Source: Nocardioides rubriscoriae (lineage in GTDB: Bacteria > Actinomycetota > Actinomycetes > Propionibacteriales > Nocardioidaceae). From it: 64,000 nt of DNA. Below are positions 26,486 to 37,603 of this stretch, piece after piece. The DNA lies in the NCBI RefSeq assembly GCF_008087085.1, contig NZ_VIYJ01000014.1, forward strand, positions 1-64,000, given 5' to 3'. A model generated the notes under the pieces. It was not told the DNA's origin and ran no database searches. It saw only the letters and a list, made by a program, of their open reading frames with translations. Position 1 is the stretch's first letter; each line of letters opens with the position of its first letter. The translations under genes and the position numbers were made by a program.

Positions 26486-27484
26486 TCACGAGACCTCACC
26501 CCGCGCGCTGCGCAGCAGGAACTCACGTCGCGAGCCACCCACCGCATCGCGCAGCCGGCCGAAGAGGGACCGCCACCGGTCCCCGAACTCCGGCTCCGGG
26601 CCGTCGTAGCCGCGGGAGACGAGCATCTGGTGGACCTCGCGGACAAGACGGCGCGGATCGCTGAGCTTGGCGTTGGTCGCCTGGACGTAGGCGACGTCGC
26701 CGCGGCGCATCACCGCGTAGCGGTCGATGTCGGAGACGACCTGGAGAGGGTCCTCGAGGTGGTGGCTGCCCTCGTACTCGACCGCCGCTCGCTGCGCGAC
26801 GTAGAAGAGGTCGGCGATCACCGTGACCGCCTCGACCAGCGGGATCGTGTGGTTGACCTCGGGACGGGGAAGGCCCGCGAACTCCAGGACGGCCCGGCTC
26901 TCGGACTCCTTGAGCGAGCGCACTCTGCCGTCGAGGTGGTCGGAGACCCACAGCGCCTCGAACGCCCCGTCGCGCCAGCGCGCACCCCAGGCGAGGGCGC
27001 GCAGCCCGTCGAGGGTCATGTGCTCGTGGTGCAGCAGCCAGTCGCCGACCTTGATCGCGTCGATCACCCGGGCCAGGGCGCAGTAGGCGATGAAGGCTGC
27101 CGCGGCGCAGAGACCGGTGGAGTCGTGAGGGCCGAGCTGGGTGGTGCGGTGCACGAAGACATGCTGGAGCTCACGGTGGAGGTCCCCCTCGACCACGAAG
27201 CGCACCGGCAGCCGCGGGCCGTGGTCGAGGCCGAGCTCCTGGATCCGGCTGATCCCGGTGAGCAGGGCACGGTCGGGCAGCGCGAGCCGGGCGGCGACCA
27301 GCCAGTCGTAATCGGTCATCTCGTGGTCGCGGGCCCGCCAGACGCCCTCGTGGACCCGGACGAACCGCCGCCCCTCCAGCATCCGCGACGTGATGCCGGC
27401 GGCCGCGGCCTCGGCGCAGGAGAACGGTCGGTGCCACAGCTCGTCGGGGATCGGCCTCACCGACCCAGCGTCGGCGCTGATCAC
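26486..27484 (-). CDS. AbiEi-type antitoxin N-terminal domain protein with nuclease-like C-terminus
   Basis: This 332-residue protein starts at GTG 27484. The first 70 residues look like the winged-helix domain of AbiEi-type antitoxin-domain proteins (FSCAEAAAAGITSRMLEGRRFVRVHEGVWRA). The C-terminal region (AVEYEGSHHLEDPLQVVSDIDRYAVMRR) resembles the DUF559/Vsr-like fold with a conserved E-x-D/E-H-D pattern. Many actinobacteria carry several such stand-alone genes without a toxin. No AbiEii toxin is adjacent. The cellular role is unknown. Confidence 0.6.
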   Translation of the reverse strand: MISADAGSVRPIPDELWHRPFSCAEAAAAGITSRMLEGRRFVRVHEGVWRARDHEMTDYDWLVAARLALPDRALLTGISRIQELGLDHGPRLPVRFVVEGDLHRELQHVFVHRTTQLGPHDSTGLCAAAAFIAYCALARVIDAIKVGDWLLHHEHMTLDGLRALAWGARWRDGAFEALWVSDHLDGRVRSLKESESRAVLEFAGLPRPEVNHTIPLVEAVTVIADLFYVAQRAAVEYEGSHHLEDPLQVVSDIDRYAVMRRGDVAYVQATNAKLSDPRRLVREVHQMLVSRGYDGPEPEFGDRWRSLFGRLRDAVGGSRREFLLRSARGEVS

Positions 27485-27555
27485 TACAGGCGGCGGCGCC
27501 AGACGAGCGCCTGTGGACCGGGCGGCCGCAAGCAGCCCCTGGCGACAATCCCTGG

Positions 27556-28701
27556 TCAGTCGTCGGAACGGCCGGGCACCTTGAGCGCGACCATCATCGC
27601 CTCGAGGGCCAGCTGCACCGGCACGTTGAACTCGACCATCTGCTGGCGGGCCTCGAAGATCCAGTCGATGCGACGCAGGTTGAGCTCGGGGGTGGAGTCG
27701 CGCACGAGGTCGGCGACGTCGGCGCGCCGCTCCTGGTTGACCAGCTCGCCGGGGGCGCCGAGGGCCACGGCGATCGCGTCACGGTAGACCGAGACGAGGT
27801 CCATCAGGCCGCGGTCGACGACGTCGATGAGCCGGCGGCGCGAGCGGCGCTTCTGGTCGTCGAGCATCTCCTTGAGCGCCGGGCCGTACTCGCGAGGGCG
27901 ACGGCCACGCTCCTCCACGCCGTACGCCGCGTCGAGGGCGGCCTTCTCGCGCGCGTCGAGCTCGCCGGTGATGGCCTCGGCCTCCTCCTTGGCGACCTCG
28001 GCGAGGTTGGTGGCCGCGGTCATGCAGGCGCCCAGGGAGGTGAGGCGGGTGGGCAGCGAGACGACCTCGTTGCGGCGGTTGCGGGTGGCCTCGTCGAGGG
28101 CGAGGGCCCGGGCCCGGCCGATGTGGCCCTGGCTTGCGCGCGCGGCGTAGGAGGCGAGCGCCTCGGGGACGCCCTCGGTGCGGACCAGGAAGGCCGCGAC
28201 GTCGCGCGGGGTCGGGGTCGACAGGTTGACCTGGCGGCAACGCGACCGGATCGTCGGCAGGACGTCCTCGAGGGTGGGCGCGCACAGCAGCCACACGGTG
28301 CGGGGGTGGGGCTCCTCGATGGCCTTGAGCATGGCGTTGCCCGAGGAGTCGTTGAAGCGGTCGGCGTCCTCGATCACGAACACCTGTCGCGACCCGACCG
28401 GGCTGAGCGCGGCCTGCCGGGTGAGCTCCTTGGCCTCGTGGATGCGCAGCTGCACGCTCTGGGTGCGGTGGATGGTGACGTCGGCGTGGCTGCCGGCCAG
28501 TGCGGTGCGGCACTCGTGGCACTCGCCGCACCCGCCCTGCGGGCACTGCAGCGCCGCCGCGAACGCGATGGCCGCGTTGGAGCGTCCGGAGCCGGGCGGC
28601 CCGGTGAAGAGCCACGCGTGGGTCATGCCGTCGCCGGCGACCGCGCGCCGCAGGGCGGTCACGGCGTGCTGCTGCCCGACGAGGTCGTCCCACACGCTCA
28701 T
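27556..28701 (-). CDS. holB: DNA polymerase III delta' subunit
   Basis: This 381-residue clamp-loader subunit has an AAA+ N-terminus. Its P-loop reads GPPGSGRS, with Arg in place of the usual Lys, fitting an ATPase-inactive delta'. A four-Cys zinc module (CPQGGCGECHEC) and the SRC motif (RSRCRQVNL) follow. It helps load the beta clamp. It lies 70 bp downstream of tmk on the same strand, the conserved tmk-holB order of actinobacteria. Confidence 0.93.
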   Translation of the reverse strand: MSVWDDLVGQQHAVTALRRAVAGDGMTHAWLFTGPPGSGRSNAAIAFAAALQCPQGGCGECHECRTALAGSHADVTIHRTQSVQLRIHEAKELTRQAALSPVGSRQVFVIEDADRFNDSSGNAMLKAIEEPHPRTVWLLCAPTLEDVLPTIRSRCRQVNLSTPTPRDVAAFLVRTEGVPEALASYAARASQGHIGRARALALDEATRNRRNEVVSLPTRLTSLGACMTAATNLAEVAKEEAEAITGELDAREKAALDAAYGVEERGRRPREYGPALKEMLDDQKRRSRRRLIDVVDRGLMDLVSVYRDAIAVALGAPGELVNQERRADVADLVRDSTPELNLRRIDWIFEARQQMVEFNVPVQLALEAMMVALKVPGRSDD

Positions 28702-28771
28702 CCGGGGCCCCCGGGGCGTTGTCCGGCGCAGGAGCGGAGCGGGGGAGACGGAGAACGTCCTGGGGAGTCGC

Positions 28772-29461
28772 TCATGACTGCACGGCCTGGGTCAGCAGCG
28801 GTGTGAGTGCGGCCCGGATCGACTGCTCGATCTCGTCGACGTCGGCACGTGCGTCGACGACGAGGTAGTGGCCGGGGTCGGCGGCGGCCATGTCGAGGAA
28901 CGCCTGGCGGACCCGCTGGTGGAACTCCAGCGACTCGCCCTCGATGCGGTCGCGGCCCACGAACCGGCCCAGGCCGGTCTCGGGCGCGAGGTCGAGGACG
29001 ACGGTCAGGTGCGGCCGCAGGCCGCCGGTGGCCCAGCGGGCGACCGCCTCGACCTCGCGGACGTCGAGCGCGCGGCCGGCCCCCTGGTAGGCCAGGGTCG
29101 AGTCGACGTAGCGGTCGGTGACCACGACGCCGCCCCGGTCGAGGGCGGGCCGCACCAGCGTCGCGACGTGCTCGGCCTTGTCGGCGGCGTAGAGCAGCGC
29201 CTCGGTGCGGTCGTCGAGCGCGCCGGTCTCGGGGCTCAGCACGATGCGCCGGACCTCCTGGCCCACCGCCGTGTCGCCGGGCTCGAAGGTGAGGACCACC
29301 TCGTAGCCCGCCGCCTCGAGCCAGGAGCCCAGACGCCGCGACTGGGTGGACTTGCCCGACCCCTCGCCACCCTCGAAGCACACGAAGACGCCACGGTCGG
29401 CGTACGACGGGGCCGAGGGGGGTAGAGGCACGGCGGCGACGCTACCGGTCGCCACCGACAC
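28772..29461 (-). CDS. tmk: Thymidylate kinase
   Basis: This 229-residue enzyme phosphorylates dTMP to dTDP. Walker A is FEGGEGSGKSTQ (about residues 29-40), the DRY motif is VVTDRYVDSTLAYQGAGR, and the lid region follows (LAPETGLGR). The N-terminus is about 20 residues longer than usual; the true start could be internal. It is between topA and holB, all on the minus strand, separated from topA by a long hairpin. Confidence 0.93.
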   Translation of the reverse strand: MSVATGSVAAVPLPPSAPSYADRGVFVCFEGGEGSGKSTQSRRLGSWLEAAGYEVVLTFEPGDTAVGQEVRRIVLSPETGALDDRTEALLYAADKAEHVATLVRPALDRGGVVVTDRYVDSTLAYQGAGRALDVREVEAVARWATGGLRPHLTVVLDLAPETGLGRFVGRDRIEGESLEFHQRVRQAFLDMAAADPGHYLVVDARADVDEIEQSIRAALTPLLTQAVQS

Positions 29462-29482
29462 CTCGGTCCGCAGGCCCGGCGG

Positions 29483-29551
29483 CGGGATAGTCCCTGACGA
29501 AGATCACGGATCCGCGCCCGAATTCCGTGATTTTCGTCAGGGACTATCCCG
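29483..29551. terminator. 28-bp near-perfect hairpin after topA
   Basis: The arms 29483-29510 and 29524-29551 pair throughout except for one G.U wobble, with a 13-base loop (29511-29523). It begins 15 bp after the topA stop, so termination is its likely role. Its length and symmetry also fit a palindromic dispersed repeat or MITE-like insertion. Confidence 0.65.
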
Positions 29552-29565
29552 GAGCCGGCGCAGAC

Positions 29566-32301
<2,736 letters not shown>

Positions 32302-32533
32302 TGGACTCAGGTGCTCCTTGCAGGCTCCCGTGCGCCCCGTCCGGGGCTCACGGCCGATCACGGTAGCGCGTGCTGTCCAGCACCCGGCTCATCCGGGCTC
32401 CGGCGGACGCTGGGGCGGGCTCTCTGCGGCCCACCCGCGGACCGGCGGTCGCGGAGCCTGTGGAGAACTCGCGGGACCGTCGGCGCACCGTGCCACTCTC
32501 GGGCCCTCCTCCCGTCCAGGAGAGGCGCCCGTC

Positions 32534-33096
32534 ATGCACCCTCGGTTCTACTCCTTGCCCGGCTACGACGACGAGTCCTCGCCCTCGACGGCGAGGCGCT
32601 GACCGACGGCCCCAGCCGTACCGAGCTCCCGAGCCCGGGCGAGCCCGACGCGCGCGCACACCTCACCGAGGCGGCCGCGCTCCTCGACGAGGTGGCCGCG
32701 CGGTTCTTCGACGCCGAGACCGGGGTCGCCCTGCGCCGGGCGCTGGTCCGGTCCTGGGAGTCCGACCCCCGGGTCCGGCTCCACTCGCCGGCTCACCTCG
32801 CTGCCGGTGTGTGCTGGACCGTCGGCAGGGCCAACGCGCTCCTGGGGCCCGGCGGCCGGTGCACCCAGGGCGCGCTCAGCCAGTGGCTGGGCCTGGGCAC
32901 GAGCGGCCTCTCCACGCCGGGCCAGACCGTACGCCGGGCCCTCACCGACCCGGTCCCGTACGCCCTACGACCGTGGCAGGCGCCCGCGATCGACCTGCTC
33001 GGCCACCCGGACCTGCTGCTCCGGTCGACCCGGGCACGGCTGGTGCGGCTGCGCGACCAGGCGCGGGCACTGACCCCGACCCCGTTTCTACCGTGA
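32534..33096 (+). pseudogene. Hypothetical helix-turn-helix-like protein, frameshifted near its start
   Basis: ATG 32534 opens MHPRFYSLPGYDDE, then this frame ends at 32602. A different frame from about 32576 continues LALDGEALTDGPSRTELP through an open, host-like coding region to 33096. Inserting one G after GAG (32573-32575) joins the two. The body has CWTVGRANALLGPGG and TQGALSQWLGLGTSGLSTPGQTVRRAL, reminiscent of a DUF6398-type DNA-binding domain, which I state with low certainty. The break is either a sequencing error in a G run or a real mutation. Confidence 0.6.
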
Positions 33097-33106
33097 GCGG
33101 TAGAAT
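33086..33106 (+). promoter_or_regulatory. vapBC operator over a -10 box
   Basis: TTCTACCG-TGAG-CGGTAGAA (33086-33105) is a perfect 8-bp inverted repeat. TAGAAT (33101-33106) is a good -10 hexamer, placing the transcription start at about 33113-33114, on the vapB GTG codon. VapBC autorepression at such a site is expected for the family. Confidence 0.65.
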
Positions 33107-33113
33107 GGCGCTC

Positions 33114-33368
33114 GTGCCGACGCTCAACATCAAGGACCCCGAGGCCTACCGCCTGGCGTCCGAGCTGGCCGACAAACGCGGCACGTCGATGACGGCCGCC
33201 GTTCGCGACGCGCTGGCCGAGGCACTGGCCCGCCGCGACGTCGAGGCCGAGGCGCGCAAGGCCCGGCTGCGCGATCTGACCCGCAGAGCCGCGCAGGTCG
33301 CGCAGCCCGAGGTCGTGACGATCCGCAGCGACCACGACCTCTACGACGAGACGGGACTCCCCCGATGA
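33114..33368 (+). CDS. vapB: VapB-type antitoxin
   Basis: This 84-residue protein reads VPTLNIKDPEAYRLASELADKRGTSMTAAVRDALAEAL. It is a ribbon-helix-helix-like VapB/Rv0623 family antitoxin with a C-terminal toxin-binding tail. GTG 33114 is preferred over ATG 33105 because 33105 lies inside the operator palindrome and a -10 box puts the transcript start at the GTG, implying a leaderless message. Its stop overlaps the vapC start (ATGA). It normally neutralises VapC and represses the operon. Confidence 0.85.
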   Translation: MPTLNIKDPEAYRLASELADKRGTSMTAAVRDALAEALARRDVEAEARKARLRDLTRRAAQVAQPEVVTIRSDHDLYDETGLPR

Positions 33369-33760
33369 TCGTCGACACCTCGGCCCTGATGTCGGTCCTG
33401 CTCGACGAGGATGACGCCCCGGTGATGCACGAAGCGATCGGCGAGGCCGAAGCTCCGCGCGTGTCTGCCGGCACGTTGCTCTAGGCCAGCATCGTGGCGG
33501 GGGCGAGAGGACTGTTGTCCTACCTCGACGAGGCGGTCAGCGGGTTCACCGTCGTGCCGTTCGACCACGAGCAGGCGCTCGCCGCGCGAGCGGCGTACGC
33601 GCGTTACGGCAGGGGCTCGGGCAGTCCCGCACGACTCAACCTGGGCGACTGCATCACCTACGCGCTGGCGATGACGACCGGCGAGCCCCTGCTCTTCAAG
33701 GGCGACGACTTGACCCACACCGACGTCACGCCCGCTCTGTCTCCGCTCTCACCACCCTGA
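33365..33760 (+). pseudogene. vapC: VapC PIN-domain toxin, nonsense codon at predicted active-site Glu
   Basis: The frame from ATG 33365 reads MIVDTSALMSVLLDEDDAPV (D4 is the first PIN acidic residue). At codon 40 there is TAG (33482-33484); the frame then continues ASIVAGARGLLSYLDE through LNLGDCITYALA (a further PIN Asp) to 33760. In VapC proteins this position (TLLEASIV) is the second active-site Glu, so a GAG to TAG change explains it. The 39-residue product cannot be an RNase. Total length (131 codons) is normal for VapC. Confidence 0.85.
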
Positions 33761-33791
33761 GCGCGTCGGCTCGCGTCTGCTTGCTGGGCGA

Positions 33792-34253
33792 TCAGTCCTG
33801 CACGGCCGGTCGGCACGAGGCTGACGAACAGGTGTCGATGGCCGCGGCGGACCCGTCGTCGAGGAGCGCGCGAGCGACGAAGAACGTGATGACACCGACC
33901 AGGACGGTCATCACCACCGCGAGCGCGACGATCCCGAGGGTCCTGGCGGTGCTGCGCGGACCCGCCGGGGCCGCCGGTGCGCCCGCAGCGGTCTGGACGC
34001 CCCAGCCCGGCTGGGCGGGGTACTGGCCGGGATGCTGGGACGGCTGCTGCTGGCCGGGGTACGCCGCGTAGGACTGGTACGACGGGGTGTCGAAGGGGTT
34101 GGCCGGTGCGGGCGGGACCGCGGGTGCGGGGGCCGAGCCCGGCGCCGCGGCGTACGGGTTGTCGGTCGTGTCGGAGCCCCACGTCTGCCCGTCCCAGAAG
34201 CGGAAGGCACCGGGGCGCCCGGCGGGGTCGGGGTACCAGCCTGGAGTCGCCAC
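33792..34253 (-). CDS. DUF2510 domain membrane protein
   Basis: This 153-residue protein begins with a DUF2510 motif (PGWYPDPAGRPGAFRFWDGQTWG, residues 4-26). A Pro/Ala/Gln-rich linker and one membrane helix (TLGIVALAVVMTVLVGVITFFVARALL) follow, with a short external tail carrying two cysteines. DUF2510 is a small WW-like cytoplasmic domain common in actinobacterial membrane proteins. Function unknown. It is convergent with the vapBC pair. Confidence 0.8.
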   Translation of the reverse strand: MATPGWYPDPAGRPGAFRFWDGQTWGSDTTDNPYAAAPGSAPAPAVPPAPANPFDTPSYQSYAAYPGQQQPSQHPGQYPAQPGWGVQTAAGAPAAPAGPRSTARTLGIVALAVVMTVLVGVITFFVARALLDDGSAAAIDTCSSASCRPAVQD

Positions 34254-34275
34254 GGCCCAAACCCTAGGACAACCG

Positions 34276-35028
34276 TCAGCGGGCGTGGATCGCGAACGCG
34301 CGAGCGGGGAAGCCCGAGCCCCCCAGGGGCTTGGGCCAGCTCGCGACGATCAGGGCGCCGGCCTCAGGCACCTCGTCGAGGTGGGCCATCAGCTCCAGCT
34401 GCCACAGGTCGTTCTCGAGCAGCAGCAGCTCTAGACCGTAGTCGCCGGCCGACGTCGACGAGCCGGGGTCGGTGTCGGTCTGCTCGTGACCGACGGCGAC
34501 GACGCCGACGCGGGTGATGAGGTGCTCGAGCACCTCGCGCGACCAGCCGGGCACGTGGCTCGCGCCGTCGTCACCGCGGTTGGCCGTCGCCTCGGCGTCG
34601 GGCCAGCGCTTCCACCAGTCGGTGCGCAGGGCGACGAAGCAGCCCTCGGGCATCGGGCCGTGGCGCTCCTCCCACGCCGCCACGTCGGCGAGGGTGGGGA
34701 CGGCGTCGGGGTCGACGGCCACGCGCTCGGAGATGTCGAGCACCACCAGCGGCAGGATCATCTGCTCGACCGGGATCTGGTCGAGGGTCCTGGCCCCGTC
34801 GACGAAGTGCGACGGCGGGTCGACGTGGGTGCCCCACTGCCCGACCAGCGTGTAGCGGTGGACGTTGAAGCCGGCCCCTGCGGCCATGTCGAAGGGCTGG
34901 GTGCGCTCCTCGTCGGGGAACTGCGGGAAGTGGGGCTGCCCGGGGTGGAAGGCGTGGGTGAGGTCGGTGAAGACGTGGTCGTCCACCAGGCGGCGCTGGA
35001 GGGCCCACAACGGGTGCGCATCGGTCAT
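34276..35028 (-). CDS. Cyclase family (kynurenine formamidase-like) hydrolase
   Basis: From ATG 35028 this 250-residue protein has the metal-binding motif of the cyclase/KynB family, HxGTHVDxPxH, as GQWGTHVDPPSHFVDG (about residues 64-79), and a downstream Gly/His region (VGVVAVGHEQTDTDPG). Family members hydrolyse formamides or cyclic amides with Mn/Zn. It is 37 bp downstream of a methyltransferase gene on the same strand. No tryptophan catabolism genes are near, so the substrate is open. Confidence 0.85.
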   Translation of the reverse strand: MTDAHPLWALQRRLVDDHVFTDLTHAFHPGQPHFPQFPDEERTQPFDMAAGAGFNVHRYTLVGQWGTHVDPPSHFVDGARTLDQIPVEQMILPLVVLDISERVAVDPDAVPTLADVAAWEERHGPMPEGCFVALRTDWWKRWPDAEATANRGDDGASHVPGWSREVLEHLITRVGVVAVGHEQTDTDPGSSTSAGDYGLELLLLENDLWQLELMAHLDEVPEAGALIVASWPKPLGGSGFPARAFAIHAR

Positions 35029-35065
35029 GCGGCCAAGGCTCGCACGCGCGGCGGGCCGGGACCCG

Positions 35066-36547
35066 TCACGCCACGGTGAGGAAACCCTCGGCCACGAGCT
35101 CGTCGACCACCGGGAGGTACGTGGCGCGGGTCTCGGCGGCGTCGGCGCCGAGCAGCTCGGCCACGGCGTCGAGGATCGCACCCACGGGCAGGTCGCCGTC
35201 GCACGCGCCGACGAGCGCGGCCTCGACGGTGTCGGCGGTACGCGCGCGCCGGAAGCCGACCTGCTGGCGCAGCACGATCGTCTCGGGGTCCTCGGCGCCG
35301 ACGGGCCCGCGGGTCTCCTGCACGACGTCGGCGCGGGCGGCCAGGTGGTCGTCGGGCCCGATGCCGGCTGCGACGGCCCGGGCCGCCCGACCCCAGTCGT
35401 GGACGGCCGCGGCGATCGGCTGCTCGACGTCGTAGGGCCACGCCAGCAGCTCGGTGCGCGGGTGGTCGGCGTCGACGGCGTGCAGGTTGATCCAGCCGAA
35501 CCCGATGGCCTCGACGCCCTGCTCGTCGAACCACGAGAGCCAGGTGTCGTAGCGGGTGAGGTAGTCGGGACCGCCGTGCAGGCCGGCGTCCTTGAGCCAC
35601 AGCTCGACGTAGGCCGCCGGATCGAGCACCTCGCGCTGCACGACCAGCGCGTCGTGGCGCTCGGGCAGCCAGCCGGCCAGCCGCTCGTCCCAGGGTCGGT
35701 CGCGCTCGATGACCCAGTTGGCCAGCACCTGGCACCAGCCACCGGGGTTGAGGTGGCGCGGCGCCGTCCGGACGATGTCCTCGACGACCCGGTCGCCGGG
35801 CAGCCCGGAGTCGCGGTAGACGAGCCGCTCGTCGTGCCGGTAGAGCGCGGGCGAGATGACGAACGGCGGGTTGGTGGCGACCAGGTCGAACCGCTCGCCG
35901 CGCACGGGCTCGAAGAACGAGCCGTCGCGCACGTCGACGGCGACCTCGTTGAGCGCGGCGTTGAAGCGGGTGAGCGCGAGCGCGCGGGCGTTGACGTCGG
36001 TGGCGACGACCCGGCCGACGTGGTGGGCCAGGTGCAGGGCCTGGACGCCGCAGCCGGCGCCGAGGTCGAGGGCGGAGGCGACCGGCTCGCGGATCGTGAG
36101 CTGGGCCAGCGACGTCGAGGCCGGGCTGATGCCGAGCACGTGGTCGCCGCCGACGCGCTGGGGACCTCCGTCGAGGCCCGGGGTCAGGTCGCTGACGACC
36201 CACAGGTCGAGGTCGTCGGCGCCGTGGGAGGTGGAGTAGGGCCGGCAGTCGAGCCGGGCCGCGACCTCACCGACGCTGCGCTCGACCAGTCCGTCGACGG
36301 CGAGCCGGTCGACCAGGCCGGGCAGCGCCCGCTCGGCCTGGCTGAGCGACACCGTGGTCTGCAGCAGGAACAGCCGCACCAGCGTCTCCAGCGGGCTCCC
36401 GCCGCGGGTGCGCGCGAGCCCCGGAGCGGTCTCGTTGCGTCCCAGCGCGGCGTGCGCTCGCTCCCCCAACAGCTCGGCGACGCGGTCGTAGGTGAAGTCG
36501 GCCGCGACGAGGGCCTCGCGCAGGACGGGGGCGGTGGAGGGGTTCAC
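35066..36547 (-). CDS. Class I SAM-dependent methyltransferase (MTS domain)
   Basis: This 493-residue protein starts at GTG 36547 (AGGATGG upstream; ATG 36556 is an alternative). An N-terminal region of about 150 residues precedes the SAM site LDLGAGCGVQALHLA and the amino-methyltransferase motif NPPFVIS. That motif marks enzymes that methylate ring or amide nitrogens of RNA, DNA or protein. The C-terminal 200 residues are an extra domain. This size and layout are typical of actinobacterial proteins annotated only as methyltransferase. Confidence 0.85.
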   Translation of the reverse strand: MNPSTAPVLREALVAADFTYDRVAELLGERAHAALGRNETAPGLARTRGGSPLETLVRLFLLQTTVSLSQAERALPGLVDRLAVDGLVERSVGEVAARLDCRPYSTSHGADDLDLWVVSDLTPGLDGGPQRVGGDHVLGISPASTSLAQLTIREPVASALDLGAGCGVQALHLAHHVGRVVATDVNARALALTRFNAALNEVAVDVRDGSFFEPVRGERFDLVATNPPFVISPALYRHDERLVYRDSGLPGDRVVEDIVRTAPRHLNPGGWCQVLANWVIERDRPWDERLAGWLPERHDALVVQREVLDPAAYVELWLKDAGLHGGPDYLTRYDTWLSWFDEQGVEAIGFGWINLHAVDADHPRTELLAWPYDVEQPIAAAVHDWGRAARAVAAGIGPDDHLAARADVVQETRGPVGAEDPETIVLRQQVGFRRARTADTVEAALVGACDGDLPVGAILDAVAELLGADAAETRATYLPVVDELVAEGFLTVA

Positions 36548-36604
36548 CCGGCCCATCCTGGCCGATCCGCTGCGTCGGACGGCGGCCGGACCTACTGTGC
36601 CCCC

Positions 36605-37603
36605 ATGGGGATTCACCTGCCGGCCGCCCGCTCCCTGCGCGCCGGCCTCGTCGCCGCCCTGACCACCACCGTGCTCGTCGTGCCCGCCGGGCCGGCCGAC
36701 GCCGCGGCGTGCGTCGTGGTCGTGCCCGGGCTGCCGCCACTGTGCCCGCAGCCGGCCGCGACGACCCCGCCCACCATCGCCGGCACCGCGAAGGTCGGCG
36801 AGGTCGTCGCCGCCACCGAGCCGGTCTGGGACCAGGACGGCGTGACGACCACCTACCAGTGGCTGCGCGACGGCGCCGACATCGCCGACGCGACCGCGCA
36901 GACCTACACGCTGACCTCCGACGACTTCGGCACGATGATCTCGGTGCGCGCCAGCGGCCAGGGCTCCGGCCTGCTGCCCGGCACCTCCGACTCGGCGGCG
37001 GTCGAGCCCGCCCTGGGCGACCCGATCACCGCCACGACCGCCCCGGTGCTCACCGGCAGCGGCGCGGTCGGCGAGGCCGTGACCACCTCCGACGGCGAGT
37101 GGGGCGAGCCCGCGCCGAGCTACACCTACCAGTGGTACCGCAGCCGGTTCAGCGGGCGCGGGGCCGAGAAGATCGAGGGCACCACGACCTCGACCTACAC
37201 GCCGGTCACCGCCGACACCGGCCGCGCGCTGGTGGCCGTCGTCGTCGCGGACCGCTACGGCTACGGGAAGGGCGCCGCGGTCTCCGACGTCGTCCGCGTG
37301 CCCAAGACGTCGAGCACCACCGGGCTGAGCCTGGTGCGCAGCACCGTCCGCCGCACCCAGGCCCCCAGCGTGCGGGTCGTCCTCGGCAGCGGGGCCGGAC
37401 TCACCCCGACCGGCGTCGTCACCATCTTCGACGGCACCCGTCGCGTGCGCTCCTTCACCGTCTCGGCCGCCGCCGACGGCATCGTGACCTTCCAGCTCGC
37501 CCGCCAGGGCGTCGGCAAGCACCGGCTGACCGCCCGCTACGCCGGCGACACCGCCCACCGCTCCTCGACCTCGGGCGTGGCGGTCCTCACCGTCACCCGC
37601 TGA
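36605..37603 (+). CDS. Secreted Ig-like repeat protein
   Basis: This 332-residue protein has a signal peptide (LRAGLVAALTTTVLVVPAGPADA). Two Ig-like/bacterial surface repeats with YQWLRDGADIADAT and YQWYRSRFSGRG follow, then a C-terminal Ig3-type domain (TPTGVVTIFDGTRRVRSFTV, ARYAGDTAHRSS). There is no catalytic domain, sortase motif or anchor, so it is probably an extracellular structural or adhesion protein. Its stop abuts the convergent phosphoesterase stop with no gap. Confidence 0.85.
   Translation: MGIHLPAARSLRAGLVAALTTTVLVVPAGPADAAACVVVVPGLPPLCPQPAATTPPTIAGTAKVGEVVAATEPVWDQDGVTTTYQWLRDGADIADATAQTYTLTSDDFGTMISVRASGQGSGLLPGTSDSAAVEPALGDPITATTAPVLTGSGAVGEAVTTSDGEWGEPAPSYTYQWYRSRFSGRGAEKIEGTTTSTYTPVTADTGRALVAVVVADRYGYGKGAAVSDVVRVPKTSSTTGLSLVRSTVRRTQAPSVRVVLGSGAGLTPTGVVTIFDGTRRVRSFTVSAAADGIVTFQLARQGVGKHRLTARYAGDTAHRSSTSGVAVLTVTR

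Noticed and set aside
29505..29530. GGATCC and GAATTC in the hairpin loop as a vector or cloning trace
   Set aside because: The two sites are short, expected by chance, and lie inside a natural palindrome with no vector sequence around.
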